64,000 bases of DNA from Clostridia bacterium (lineage in GTDB: Bacteria > Bacillota > Clostridia > Oscillospirales > Butyricicoccaceae): assembly GCA_017455565.1 (NCBI GenBank), contig JAFSZV010000034.1, positions 1 through 64,000 on the forward strand. The letters are read 5' to 3'. Under the pieces are notes generated by a model, which did not search any database, was not told the DNA's origin, and was given only the letters and a program-made list of their open reading frames with translations. A program made the translations under genes and the position numbers. Below are positions 17,540 through 26,175 of the stretch, piece after piece (positions within the stretch are counted from its first letter, which is position 1; every line of letters begins with the position of its first letter).

Positions 17540-17795
17540 ATTCTCCGTGCATCCGCCGGTATTTTTCCCGGGTAGCCTCGCCGCCCCGCAGGTGGCGCTC
17601 CCGCTTGTTTTCCTCCAGCACCGCCCGCACCTGCGTCCAAAGGCTCCGGTCGATGTAATAAAGTCGTGCCGTCACGTCCTTGTGGACGCTGGACTTGCTC
17701 AGGCCAAACCGCCCGGCCGCCCCGCGGACGGTGGTTTTATTTTCCACGATATACCGTCCCAGCAGAAGGGCCCTGTCTTCAATGGTCTCGATCAC
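17538..17795 (-). CDS. spoIIID: Sporulation transcription factor SpoIIID
   Basis: 85 residues. SpoIIID is a small helix-turn-helix protein that switches mother-cell gene expression between sigma-E and sigma-K. The motif FGLSKSSVHKDVTARL is the recognition helix, and ERHLRGGEATREKY is the basic C-terminal DNA-contact segment typical of the family. I chose the GTG at 17795: it gives the family N-terminus (six residues before the Glu/Asp-Arg pair), has GGGAG nine bases upstream, and leaves a normal leader from the sigma-E-like promoter. An ATG at 17816 would add seven residues but would start within about five bases of the predicted transcript start. Confidence 0.93.
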   Translation of the reverse strand: MIETIEDRALLLGRYIVENKTTVRGAAGRFGLSKSSVHKDVTARLYYIDRSLWTQVRAVLEENKRERHLRGGEATREKYRRMHGE

Positions 17796-17827
17796 GCTGC
17801 CACGCTCCCATCGCATTTTCCTGCTCC

Positions 17828-17857
17828 ATCCTATGCTGAAGGGCGGACGGATATGCC
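17828..17857 (-). promoter_or_regulatory. Sigma-E-type promoter of spoIIID
   Basis: On the minus strand GGCATATC (17850-17857), 14 bp, then CATAGGAT (17828-17835). This matches the mother-cell sigma-E pattern GKCATATT-N14-CATACAMT at 7 of 8 and 6 of 8 positions. SpoIIID is sigma-E dependent in bacilli and clostridia. Confidence 0.65.
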
Positions 17858-17936
17858 GGAGCGTCTTTGAAACGGGGATTCATATCTTGTCCCCCCGGCG
17901 CATAGCTTGTACCAAACTGTGTTTGGGAGGGATCGT

Positions 17937-20540
17937 ATGCGCGAGACCGATCTGGTGATGGGCCTCACCCAAAAAGAGGCCGCGGCGGCCCTGGCTGCCG
18001 GTGAGGGAAATGCTTTGCCGCTCCGGCGGGGCAGGAACTTTTTCTCCCGCCTGCTGGAAAATCTCAGCGACCCGGTCATCAAGGTGCTTTTGACGGCGCT
18101 GTGCGTCAATTTTTTGTTTCTGCTGCGGGGCGAGGGATGGTTTGAAACGGTGGGGATTGCCATGGCCGTATTCGCGGCGGCTCTTCTGTCCACGCTCTCG
18201 GAGGCGGGGAGCGAACGGGCCTTTCTCCGGCTGGAGGCCGAAAACGCCCGCGCACTATGCCGGGTGCGGCGGGACGGGCGGCTGCTGGAGGTCCCCGCCG
18301 AGGAACTGGTAGAAGGCGACATCGTGCTGCTTCAAGCCGGAGAAGGCGTCCCCGCCGATGGCATCCTGCGAAAGGGCGCGCTGCGCTGCGATCAGGCGGC
18401 TCTGTCCGGCGAGAGCCGCGAAGTGGAAAAGCGTGCCGGGCCTGTCTGCGCCCCCGACCGATGGGATCCTGCCGACCCCCATCAACTCTTTCGCGGGACC
18501 GGCGTGGCCTCCGGCGAGGGGATCATGCAGGTGCTTCGCGTAGGGGAACGGACGCTGCTGGGCAGCATGGCTCTGTCGCTGAATGAGCGTCCGCCCGAAA
18601 GCCCGCTCCGTCTGAGGCTTACGCGGCTGGCAAAAGGCATGAGCCATCTGGGTTACGGCGCGGCGGCGCTGGTGGCGGCGGCCGATCTGTTTCACCGGAT
18701 CGTGCTGGACAACGGCTTCGCCCCTTCGCTGATCCTGTCTGAGCTGTCCCATCTTCCCACGCTGGCGGAGCATCTGCTCCATGCCGCCATGCTGGCTATC
18801 GGCGTAATCATTGTGGCGGTGCCCGAGGGTCTGCCCATGATGATTACCGTGGTGCTTTCCCGCAGTATGCTGCGAATGCAGCGGGATCAGGTGCTGGTGC
18901 GGACACTGACGGGTATTGAAACGGCGGGCAGTCTCAACATCCTGTTTACCGACAAGACCGGCACTCTCACCCGGGGACGGCTGACGGTAGAAGCCGTGCT
19001 TTTGGGCGACGGGACGCTGCGGGAACTGGGCGCGCTGCCCGAGCTGCCCCTTCTCTGGCCCGCCCTGCGAGAAAGCTGCCGCTTCAACACTGCCGCCCAA
19101 TGGAGCGACCGGGGGCTTTCCGGCGGCAACGCCACCGACCGGGCCCTGCTGGAGCTTTCGGGAAAAGAAGCCCTTGCCGCCCGCCGGACACGGCATCTCC
19201 CCTTTGACTCCTCCAAAAAATACGCCGCCTGCGCGCTGGAGGGCGGGCGCTTTCCCTGTTACGTCACCGGCGCGCCCGAGCTGCTGCTGCCCCGTTGCGT
19301 CCGCTGGCTCTCGGAAACGGGCCCTCTTCCCCTGCGGGAGCAGACCATGCTTGACCGACTGTGGCGGGAGCAGGCCGCCCGGGGAATGCGGGTGGTGTGC
19401 CTTTGCGCCGGCGAGGTGCAGGACGGCAGCGGTATGCTGATCCTGCTGGGTCTGGCTCTCATCCGCGACGGGCTGCGCCCCGAGACCCCCGGCGCCCTTC
19501 GCCGTATCAGCGGCGCGGGCGTCCATGTGGTAATGGTCACCGGCGACAGTCCTGACACCTCCCGCGCCATTGCCGCCTCTGCGGGGCTCCTGCGGGGCGG
19601 CGGCGAGGTGCTCACTTCCGAACAGCTCGGCGGCATGACCGACCGGCAGCTTCAGGAGCTTTTGCCCCGCCTGCGAGTGGTGGCAAGGGCCCTGCCCACC
19701 GATAAAAGCCGTCTGGTACGGGCGGCGCAGGCGGCGGGGCTAGTGGCGGGTATGACAGGCGACGGCGTTAACGACGCGCCCGCCCTCCGTCTGGCCGACG
19801 TGGGCTTTGCCATGGGCAGCGGCACGCGGGTGGCAAAGGAGGCCGGAGACATCGTCATTCTGGACGACAACATCGCCTCCATCGGCCGGGCCATCCTTTA
19901 CGGGCGCACGGTATTTCGCAGCATCCGCCGCTTTTTGGTGTTTCAGCTCACTATGAATCTGGCTGCGGTGGCAGTGTCGGTGCTGGGACCTTTTCTGGGG
20001 GTAGAAACCCCTGTGACGGTGATCCAGATGCTGTGGATCAACATGATTATGGACACGCTGGCCGGGCTAGCCTTTGCCGGCGAAGCACCCCGGGAAGAGG
20101 AAATGCGCCGCCCGCCCTATCCCCGCGACACGCCGGTTTTGACCCGGGGAATGCTGGGGCAGATTGCCGGATTGAGCCTCTGGCTGGCAGGTTTGTCCGT
20201 CGCCTTTTTGCGGCTTCCGGTATTTCGAGCCAGATTTGGCTGGGAAACGGGCGGATTTTTGACGGCTTTTTTTGCCCTGTTTGTCTTTTCCGGCCTGGCG
20301 GCGGCCTTCTGCGCCCGCACCGAGCGGAAAAACCTGCTGGCCGGATTGGGGCAAAACCGCTCGTTTTTGCTGGTGATGAGCTTTGCCGCCGCAGTGCAGC
20401 TTCTGCTGCTGTATTTCGGCGGCGCGGTCTTCCGCACCCAGCCTCTTTCCCTTCCCGTTTTGGGGCAGGTGATCCTGCTGGCCCTTTCGGTGGTCCCCGC
20501 CGACCTTCTTTGGAAAACGGTTTTTTCTTTGACAGAGTAA
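17937..20540 (+). CDS. Calcium-transporting P-type ATPase (PMCA/SERCA-like, type II)
   Basis: 867 residues. The phosphorylated Asp is D339 in DKTGTLT. The TGE loop appears as LSGESREVEK, and the hinge as MTGDGVNDAPA. The ion site PEGLP at 296-300 and the M6 segment LWINMIMDTLAGLA are the type II Ca2+ signatures. It would export Ca2+ using ATP. The start is the ATG at 17937, five bases after GGGAGGG; a TTG further up lacks a ribosome site. It is divergent from spoIIID, and the 110-bp gap is shared. Mn2+ transport is the main alternative. Confidence 0.92.
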   Translation: MRETDLVMGLTQKEAAAALAAGEGNALPLRRGRNFFSRLLENLSDPVIKVLLTALCVNFLFLLRGEGWFETVGIAMAVFAAALLSTLSEAGSERAFLRLEAENARALCRVRRDGRLLEVPAEELVEGDIVLLQAGEGVPADGILRKGALRCDQAALSGESREVEKRAGPVCAPDRWDPADPHQLFRGTGVASGEGIMQVLRVGERTLLGSMALSLNERPPESPLRLRLTRLAKGMSHLGYGAAALVAAADLFHRIVLDNGFAPSLILSELSHLPTLAEHLLHAAMLAIGVIIVAVPEGLPMMITVVLSRSMLRMQRDQVLVRTLTGIETAGSLNILFTDKTGTLTRGRLTVEAVLLGDGTLRELGALPELPLLWPALRESCRFNTAAQWSDRGLSGGNATDRALLELSGKEALAARRTRHLPFDSSKKYAACALEGGRFPCYVTGAPELLLPRCVRWLSETGPLPLREQTMLDRLWREQAARGMRVVCLCAGEVQDGSGMLILLGLALIRDGLRPETPGALRRISGAGVHVVMVTGDSPDTSRAIAASAGLLRGGGEVLTSEQLGGMTDRQLQELLPRLRVVARALPTDKSRLVRAAQAAGLVAGMTGDGVNDAPALRLADVGFAMGSGTRVAKEAGDIVILDDNIASIGRAILYGRTVFRSIRRFLVFQLTMNLAAVAVSVLGPFLGVETPVTVIQMLWINMIMDTLAGLAFAGEAPREEEMRRPPYPRDTPVLTRGMLGQIAGLSLWLAGLSVAFLRLPVFRARFGWETGGFLTAFFALFVFSGLAAAFCARTERKNLLAGLGQNRSFLLVMSFAAAVQLLLLYFGGAVFRTQPLSLPVLGQVILLALSVVPADLLWKTVFSLTE

Positions 20541-20570
20541 AAAAGAGGAGCATTTTGCTCCTCTTTTTTA
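20539..20570. terminator. Bidirectional terminator between the Ca-ATPase and MATE genes
   Basis: GAGGAGCA/TGCTCCTC stem with a TTT loop, flanked by A6 on one side and T6 on the other, so it serves both convergent genes. Confidence 0.92.
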
Positions 20571-20579
20571 TCGATCGTG

Positions 20580-21977
20580 TCAGGCAGCCGTTTGCCGTCT
20601 GGCGGCGTCCTCCTGCGCCCACTGCGCCATGCAGCGCTGGCGCCAATGGCTTTTTTTATAGTAGAGATACTGCAAAATGCTGCACAGCAGCCATCCCATG
20701 GGATAGCCCATGGCCACGAAGCGCACATCGTGAATAAACAGGCTGCCTACATACAGATAAATCTGGCGGAAAAAGACGAAGGAAAACAGCATCATGAACA
20801 TGGGCGCCTTGGAATCCCCCGCGCCGCGCAAAGCTCCGGCATACACCTGATTGATGCAGCAGATCACATAAAACGGCGAGTTCATGCGGATAAACAGCCG
20901 TCCGTATTCCAAAACGCCGGTCTCGTCGCTGAAAATCCGCAGCACGGACGTGCAAAACAGATTGACCAAGACGATAAGCGCCGCCGTCACGCCGACAGAC
21001 AGCCAGATTGCCGCGCTGACACCTTTTTCCGCCCGCTTGAGATCCCGCGCGCCGATATTTTGCCCCACGAAGGTGGTGCCGCCCATGGTGACGCTCTGCA
21101 TGGGGAGCAAAATGAATTGATCCAGCCGGTGATAGCAGCCCCAGCCCGCCATGCAGTCTGCGCCGAAATCGTTGATATAGCCCTGCACAAAGACGTTGGA
21201 GAATGCCGTGAGCGCCCGCTGCAGCGCCGAGGGCAGGCCGATGTTGAAAATGCTTTTGAGCACCGGAAGATAAATCCGCAGTCTTTTGGGGATGAAACGG
21301 TAATTTTCCCCGCTGCGGGAAAGCACCAGCAAAATAAGCCCCGCCGAAAGGAACTGGGCCAGAACGGTGGCGTAGGCCACACCCTCGACCCCCATGTGGA
21401 AGACCAGCACAAAAACCAGATCCAGCACGGTGTTGATCACCGAGCAGAACACCAGAAAATACAGCGGACGCCTGCTGTCGCCCACGGCGCGCAGGATACC
21501 GGAGCCCATGTTATAGAGCACCAGCCCCGATATCCCGGCAAAATAGATCTGCAAATAGGTCTTTGCCTCGGGAAACACGTCGGCGGGCGTTTTCATCAGG
21601 CGGAGCATCAGCGGCGCCATGGTCACGCCGGCGACGGTGAACAAAAGGCCGACGATCAGGGTCATGGCCACCGTGGTGTGGACAGCCCGATGGACGCCCT
21701 CGTCGTCCTTTGCCCCAAATCGCTGGGAAATGATTACCCCCGCGCCCACCGAAAGGCCCATGAAAAAGCCCACCAGCATATTGGTGATGGAAGAGGTGGA
21801 GCCCACGGCGGCCAGCGCCTCGGTGCTGACGAAGCGGCCCACCACGACGCTGTCCACCGTATTATACATCTGCTGAAACAGATTTCCCAGCATCAGCGGC
21901 AGGGCGAAGGCCACAAGCTGCTTCCAGATGACACCACGGGTCATGTCCCGGGAGCGTTTCGTCTTCGAGTCCTCCAT
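20580..21977 (-). CDS. MATE-family multidrug/sodium efflux protein
   Basis: 465 residues, twelve predicted spans in two repeats. The N-terminal repeat carries ALPLMLGNLFQQMYNTVDSVVVGRF, the family signature, and the second repeat has GLPSALQRALTAFSNVFVQGYINDFG. It exports cationic drugs or metabolites in exchange for Na+ or H+. I start at the ATG 21977; a TTG at 22004 would add nine residues. Its promoter lies at 22019-22047. Confidence 0.9.
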   Translation of the reverse strand: MEDSKTKRSRDMTRGVIWKQLVAFALPLMLGNLFQQMYNTVDSVVVGRFVSTEALAAVGSTSSITNMLVGFFMGLSVGAGVIISQRFGAKDDEGVHRAVHTTVAMTLIVGLLFTVAGVTMAPLMLRLMKTPADVFPEAKTYLQIYFAGISGLVLYNMGSGILRAVGDSRRPLYFLVFCSVINTVLDLVFVLVFHMGVEGVAYATVLAQFLSAGLILLVLSRSGENYRFIPKRLRIYLPVLKSIFNIGLPSALQRALTAFSNVFVQGYINDFGADCMAGWGCYHRLDQFILLPMQSVTMGGTTFVGQNIGARDLKRAEKGVSAAIWLSVGVTAALIVLVNLFCTSVLRIFSDETGVLEYGRLFIRMNSPFYVICCINQVYAGALRGAGDSKAPMFMMLFSFVFFRQIYLYVGSLFIHDVRFVAMGYPMGWLLCSILQYLYYKKSHWRQRCMAQWAQEDAARRQTAA

Positions 21978-22018
21978 ATGAGGGCTTGTCCCTTCTTTCG
22001 TCAATTATTTCCATTTCT

Positions 22019-22047
22019 ATGATACTGCAACCCCTCCCCGTTTGCAA
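22019..22047 (-). promoter_or_regulatory. Promoter of the MATE gene
   Basis: Minus strand TTGCAA (22042-22047), 17 bp, TATCAT (22019-22024), 42 bp before the ATG. Confidence 0.6.
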
Positions 22048-22114
22048 GCATGATTTTTGCACCGTTTTGATGAACAATTGCTGTCCGACGGCCGGATTTT
22101 TCCTTTTCCTCCTT

Positions 22115-22151
22115 AAAAGTCCGTTTTAACGGACTTTTATCCGGTTATACT
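22115..22151 (+). promoter_or_regulatory. Perfect 24-bp palindrome overlapping a promoter
   Basis: AAAAGTCCGTT-TT-AACGGACTTTT (22115-22138) is a perfect inverted repeat with 11-bp arms and a 2-base centre. A TATACT -10 element follows at 22146-22151, so the palindrome would cover the -35 of the small membrane protein gene. It could be an operator, or a compact hairpin ending in TTTT. Confidence 0.5.
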
Positions 22152-22181
22152 GAAACCAGAAAAACAAAGGGAGGACCGGAT

Positions 22182-22466
22182 ATGAACCGTCGGATCAAAC
22201 GAATCGCTTTCATTCTCGCGGCCTTGGGCAGCGCGGCGCTGCTCTGGGCGGCAATGCTTTCCGACGGCGGCGCGCCACTCAGGCCGGTGCTGCTGCTGGC
22301 CGCGCCGGGTCTGGCGGGCCTGCTGGCAGGGGCAGGTCTGCGGTATCTCTGCTCGCCCGAGGGCAAAACCTTCCGTCAACGTTTCTTTGCCCCGGATACC
22401 GCGCCCGCCGCGCCGTCCGTTCCCACCCAGGAGAGCCGCGTCATCCCCTTTCCGAAAGCAAGCTGA
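22182..22466 (+). CDS. Small membrane protein of unknown function
   Basis: 94 residues, start set by AAAGGGAGG. Basic N-terminus (MNRRIKR), then two hydrophobic helices (about 9-24 and 34-52), and an Ala/Pro-rich polar tail. I do not recognise the family. It stands alone between its own promoter, which carries a palindrome, and a bidirectional terminator, so it is likely a regulated single gene. Convergent to the RodA-like gene. Confidence 0.6.
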   Translation: MNRRIKRIAFILAALGSAALLWAAMLSDGGAPLRPVLLLAAPGLAGLLAGAGLRYLCSPEGKTFRQRFFAPDTAPAAPSVPTQESRVIPFPKAS

Positions 22467-22489
22467 CTCTTTTCTCATTTCTGCCGCAG

Positions 22490-22525
22490 AAAAGGCCTCC
22501 GTCGCAGTGCCGGAGGCCTTTTTCC
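22490..22525. terminator. Bidirectional terminator
   Basis: 10-bp stem AAGGCCTCCG/CGGAGGCCTT (22492-22501 with 22511-22520), T-rich on the plus side and TTTTC on the minus side; it separates the small membrane protein gene from the convergent RodA-like gene. Confidence 0.8.
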
Positions 22526-22539
22526 TATTCAAAACATAA

Positions 22540-23703
22540 TCAGTCGTCCGCCGAGCGGATCCATGTGGGCTTGATGCGCCTTACGGCGCCGCACACAAGT
22601 CCCAGCGACGTCAGCATAATGAGCACCGAGGTGCCGCCGTAGCTCACCAGCGGCAGCGTCAGGCCAATCACGGGGAAAATGCCCAGATTCATGCCCAGAT
22701 TGATGCCGATCTGCCACATGAACATGCCGCCCACGCCGGCGCACACCAGACGGCTGAAAGTGTCAGTGGAGCGCCATGCGTCGTAAAAGATCCGCAGCAC
22801 CAGCGCCGTCAGCAGAGACAGCAGCACCATGCAGCCGATGAAGCCGAACTCCTCGCCGCACACGGCAAAAATCGAGTCAGTGTGGCTCTCAGGCACCCAT
22901 CCGCCCTGGATGCGTGGTCCCTTCAGATAGCCTGAGCCTAAAAGCTCGCCGTTGCTGATGGCGGCCACCGTCTGCTTGGCCTGCCAGGAATAGCGGTCGA
23001 ACAGTGCCTGGTCAATCCCGGCGGCCCGGGCGGGGTCAAAGACCACCAAAATCCTCATTTTCTGCCCATCGCTCAAAAACCGCCACAGAAGCGGGAACGC
23101 CCCCGCGGCGCAGCCGCCCGCGGCGGCCAGCCACCACCAGGAAACGCCGCCCGCCACCAGCATCACCAGAAAAATCAGCGGATACATCAGCGCCACACCC
23201 AGATCCCGCGAGATGACGAAGACCGCCGCCATGGTGGCGCCCATGTGGACCGTGAGCTGGAGGATGGTCCAGAAGTTGTTCTTCCGCTCGCGCAGCAGGC
23301 TCATATGGCTGGCCATGGTATAAATAAAGATGACCTTTCCCACCTCGCCGGGCTGCACATTGATGCCGCCGGGCAGCGGGATCCAGCTCTTGTTGCCGCC
23401 CACTTCCTTTCCCAGCTTATACAGCGAAAGCTGGAACAGGATGTTGAAAACCGCCGCCACCACCCACAGCCATGGAAAGCGGCTGAAATCAAGGAAGGAA
23501 AAGAGGATCATGGCCACAAAGCCAGCGGCGATGCCGACGGTCTGCACCAGCATGATACGCTGGGGCCGCACCCGCGCCACGCTCTGACAGCCGCTGTAGA
23601 TCAGCACCAGGCCGATTACGCAGATCACCAGCGCCAGCAGCATCAGCGGCACGTCGCTTTGCGAGACATAACGCCGCAAACCGTTCCAGAACCTTTTTGC
23701 CAC
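22540..23703 (-). CDS. rodA: SEDS-family peptidoglycan glycosyltransferase (RodA/FtsW/SpoVE type)
   Basis: 387 residues with about ten spans. The C-terminal block GIFPVIGLTLPLVSYGGTSVL is the SEDS signature. The protein polymerises lipid II into glycan strands with a class B penicillin-binding protein. The start is the GTG at 23703 behind AGGAGGGGGG. It is not next to a PBP or mre/mur genes, so whether it serves elongation (RodA), division (FtsW) or the spore cortex (SpoVE) cannot be decided; RodA is my preference from the N-terminal region. Confidence 0.85.
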   Translation of the reverse strand: MAKRFWNGLRRYVSQSDVPLMLLALVICVIGLVLIYSGCQSVARVRPQRIMLVQTVGIAAGFVAMILFSFLDFSRFPWLWVVAAVFNILFQLSLYKLGKEVGGNKSWIPLPGGINVQPGEVGKVIFIYTMASHMSLLRERKNNFWTILQLTVHMGATMAAVFVISRDLGVALMYPLIFLVMLVAGGVSWWWLAAAGGCAAGAFPLLWRFLSDGQKMRILVVFDPARAAGIDQALFDRYSWQAKQTVAAISNGELLGSGYLKGPRIQGGWVPESHTDSIFAVCGEEFGFIGCMVLLSLLTALVLRIFYDAWRSTDTFSRLVCAGVGGMFMWQIGINLGMNLGIFPVIGLTLPLVSYGGTSVLIMLTSLGLVCGAVRRIKPTWIRSADD

Positions 23704-23811
23704 GGGTATCCCCCCTCCTGTTTATTACAAAAAATATTCTATCATTCTGCCGCAGCTTATGCAAGGAAAAGAGAAAAAACTAAAAAAAGTTCAGAAATCC
23801 CATAAATCCTC

Positions 23812-23840
23812 TTTCAAAAAGGGCGGTAAAGTGCTATACT
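23812..23840 (+). promoter_or_regulatory. Promoter of tsaE-tsaB-rpiB-upp
   Basis: TTTCAA (23812-23817), 17 bp, TATACT (23835-23840). The -35 is weak and the -10 good; 30 bp upstream of the TTG start. Confidence 0.55.
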
Positions 23841-23870
23841 TACATAGAATAAGATGGGGAGGTAGGAGTC

Positions 23871-24296
23871 TTGCAGGAAACCATGTACCGGACGTTCAGC
23901 GCCGAAGAGACCGAGGCGCTGGGCGAAACGCTGGCCAAAACGCTGGCGCAGGCCCCCGCCGTGGCGCTTTACGGCGATCTCGGCATGGGCAAGACCGCCT
24001 TTGTCCGCGGGCTGGTCCGGGGACTGGGCAGCCGGGCGCAGGTCTCGTCGCCTACCTTTGCCATCGTCAATGAATATGAAGGACCCCGCCGCGTCTGCCA
24101 CTTTGATATGTACCGCCTTCCCGACGCCGACGCCCTGTTCGACATTGGCTGGGAAGATTATCTGGCCTCGGGCGCGCTTTGCGTGGCCGAGTGGAGCGAA
24201 AATGTGGAAGGCGCCTTTCCAGAAGGGACCGCAGAAGTGGTCATCCGCAGACTGGACGGCGGCGACGGGCGGGAGATCACGGTGAGATTATGCTGA
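23871..24296 (+). CDS. tsaE: tRNA t6A biosynthesis ATPase TsaE
   Basis: 141 residues. TsaE hydrolyses ATP to turn over the TsaB-TsaD complex that makes N6-threonylcarbamoyladenosine at tRNA position 37. Walker A is GDLGMGKT (35-42), followed by the family motifs VSSPTFAIVNEYEG and FDMYRL, and a W-E-D-Y block (IGWEDYL). The frame opens at a TTG at 23871, eight bases after GGGAGG; the ATG at 23883 is the alternative. It overlaps tsaB. Confidence 0.95.
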   Translation: MQETMYRTFSAEETEALGETLAKTLAQAPAVALYGDLGMGKTAFVRGLVRGLGSRAQVSSPTFAIVNEYEGPRRVCHFDMYRLPDADALFDIGWEDYLASGALCVAEWSENVEGAFPEGTAEVVIRRLDGGDGREITVRLC

Positions 24297-24910
24297 TACT
24301 TGCTTTGGATACCTCCGGCGCCGCCCCCTCTTGCGCCCTTTTGCAAAACGGCGCGATGCTGGACGCCTGTTTCCACGATTCCATGCTGGATCACAGCCGT
24401 TTGCTTCTGCCCCTCTGTCAATCGCTTTTGGGAAAAAACGGTCTGACCCTCAACGACGTGGACGTTTTTGCCGCCGTCACCGGCCCTGGCTCCTTTACCG
24501 GGATCCGCATCGGCACGGCGGCCATCAAGGGTTTTGCCTGGGCGCAGGACAAGCCCTGCGCCGGGATTTCCTCCCTTTTGGCCATGGCCTGGGATTGGGA
24601 GCAGGCAGGAACGCTCTGCTGCTCGATCCGCGCCCGGGCTGGCGAGAGCTATTACGCCGTCTTTCAGCGGGAAAAAGATTCCGTCATCCGTCTGACCGAG
24701 GATGCCGTCGGCTCCGACGAGGAAATGGAAACCATCGCCCGGGAACACGGCTGCACCTTCTTTCCCCGGGATTGCCAGCAGGCCTCCGGCGCGGCAAAGG
24801 CCGCCTGGGCGCTGGCCCAGACCGGCGGACTGCAAACCTGTCACGAGATCGTTCCTTCTTACCTGCGGGCAACGCAGGCGGAGCGCATGAGAAAGGAGCA
24901 AGCAACATGA
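24290..24910 (+). CDS. tsaB: tRNA t6A biosynthesis protein TsaB
   Basis: 206 residues, an inactive actin-like partner of TsaD. The N-terminus MLILALDTSG and the VTGPGSFTGIRIG loop (about residues 64-76) are diagnostic. The ATG at 24290 lies inside the last codons of tsaE (ATGCTGA overlap). It also overlaps rpiB by four bases (ATGA). In many relatives rimI follows tsaB; here it is absent and rpiB takes its place. TsaD must be encoded elsewhere. Confidence 0.95.
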   Translation: MLILALDTSGAAPSCALLQNGAMLDACFHDSMLDHSRLLLPLCQSLLGKNGLTLNDVDVFAAVTGPGSFTGIRIGTAAIKGFAWAQDKPCAGISSLLAMAWDWEQAGTLCCSIRARAGESYYAVFQREKDSVIRLTEDAVGSDEEMETIAREHGCTFFPRDCQQASGAAKAAWALAQTGGLQTCHEIVPSYLRATQAERMRKEQAT

Positions 24911-25344
24911 AAATTGCCATCGGTGCCGATCACGGCGGCTATTCCCTCAAAGAGATCTTGAAACAGCATTTGCTGGAACGGGGCTTGAAAGTCGAGGACT
25001 TCGGCGCCTTCGATACCCAATCCTGCCATTATCCCGTCTACGCGGAAAAGGTGGCCCGTGCCGTGGCCGCGAAAGAGGCCGAGCTGGGCCTTCTGGTCTG
25101 CGGCACCGGCATCGGCATGTCCATCGCCGCCAACAAGGTGAAGGGCATCCGCGCCGCCGCCGTTTCCGACTGTTTTACCGCGCAGGCCACGCGGGAGCAC
25201 AACGATTCCAACATCCTCTGCCTGGGCGAGCGCACCGTCGGCCCCGGGCTGGCCATGCGCATCGTGGACACCTGGCTGGACGCCTCCTTTTTGGGCGGCC
25301 GCCACCAGATCCGGGTGGACATGATCTCCGCTCTGGAAAAGTGA
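24907..25344 (+). CDS. rpiB: Ribose-5-phosphate isomerase B
   Basis: 145 residues, RpiB/LacAB fold. It interconverts ribose-5-phosphate and ribulose-5-phosphate in the pentose phosphate pathway. The phosphate-binding start IGADHGGYSLK, the catalytic Cys65 in VCGTGIGMSIAANKVKGIRAA and the EHNDSN segment are all present. It starts on the last bases of tsaB (ATGA overlap) with AAGGAG in front. Its product feeds PRPP, the co-substrate of the next gene, upp. Allose-6-phosphate isomerase is the near alternative. Confidence 0.94.
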   Translation: MKIAIGADHGGYSLKEILKQHLLERGLKVEDFGAFDTQSCHYPVYAEKVARAVAAKEAELGLLVCGTGIGMSIAANKVKGIRAAAVSDCFTAQATREHNDSNILCLGERTVGPGLAMRIVDTWLDASFLGGRHQIRVDMISALEK

Positions 25345-25421
25345 GGCTCCGCCCCTTCCTGAGCGGTTTTTGCGAAACTGCCTGTGATTTCTGATACTTG
25401 AAATAAAAGGAGAAAAGCACT

Positions 25422-26060
25422 ATGGACATCATGGATCACGTTCACGTTATGGACCACCCCCTGGTGGCGCACAAGCTAACCATCCTCAGGGACAAAAACA
25501 CCAGCGTCAAGGATTTCCGCGAGCTGGTCTCGGAGATCGGCATGCTCATCACCTATGAGGCCACCCGTGACCTGCCGCTTACCACCAAAGAGGTGGAAAC
25601 CCCCATCTGTAAAGCCGAAGAGCCCACGCTGGCCGGCAAAAAGGTGGCCGTCGTGCCCATCCTTCGCGCCGGGCTGGGTCTGGTAGACGGCGTCCTTCGC
25701 ATGATCCCCTCTGCCCGCGTGGGCCACATCGGCATGTACCGCGACGAAGAAACGCTGGAGCCCCATGTCTATTTCTGCAAAATGCCCAAGGATGTGGCCG
25801 AGCGCGAGATCATGATCGTCGATCCCATGCTGGCCACCGGCGGCTCGGCCGACGCCGCCATCACCGAGATGAAAGCCCGCGGCTGCACCCACATCAAGCT
25901 GCTGGTGCTGGTGGCCGTGCCTGAGGGCATCAACCGAGTTCACAGCAAGCATCCCGACGTGGATATCTACGCCGGCGCGGTGGACAGCCACCTCAACGAG
26001 CGCGGCTATATCGTTCCCGGTCTAGGCGATGCCGGCGACCGCATCTTTGGCACGAAATAA
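25422..26060 (+). CDS. upp: Uracil phosphoribosyltransferase
   Basis: 212 residues. It makes UMP from uracil and PRPP, a salvage step. The [17 protein letters not shown] start and the PRPP loop [16 protein letters not shown] are signatures, and the C-terminal [13 protein letters not shown] closes the uracil site. The ribosome site is AAAAGGAGA. It is 77 bp after rpiB with no clear terminator between, so it is probably the last gene of the tsaE unit. No PyrR-type attenuator was seen upstream. Confidence 0.96.
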   Translation: MDIMDHVHVMDHPLVAHKLTILRDKNTSVKDFRELVSEIGMLITYEATRDLPLTTKEVETPICKAEEPTLAGKKVAVVPILRAGLGLVDGVLRMIPSARVGHIGMYRDEETLEPHVYFCKMPKDVAEREIMIVDPMLATGGSADAAITEMKARGCTHIKLLVLVAVPEGINRVHSKHPDVDIYAGAVDSHLNERGYIVPGLGDAGDRIFGTK

Positions 26061-26133
26061 TTGCTTTTCTCATGCCCGCCGCCTGCCGTTTTTTGAACGG
26101 CTGGGAGCCCTGATCCGCCCGCTGCGCGCTTCA

Positions 26134-26170
26134 AACGAAAAAACAGCCCCGAGGGCTGTTTTTTTCGTTT
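26134..26170. terminator. Bidirectional terminator after upp
   Basis: The core stem ACAGCCC/GGGCTGT with a CGA loop is flanked by A6 and T7 tracts; convergent with the DUF5662 gene. Confidence 0.92.
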
Positions 26171-26175
26171 CGGCT

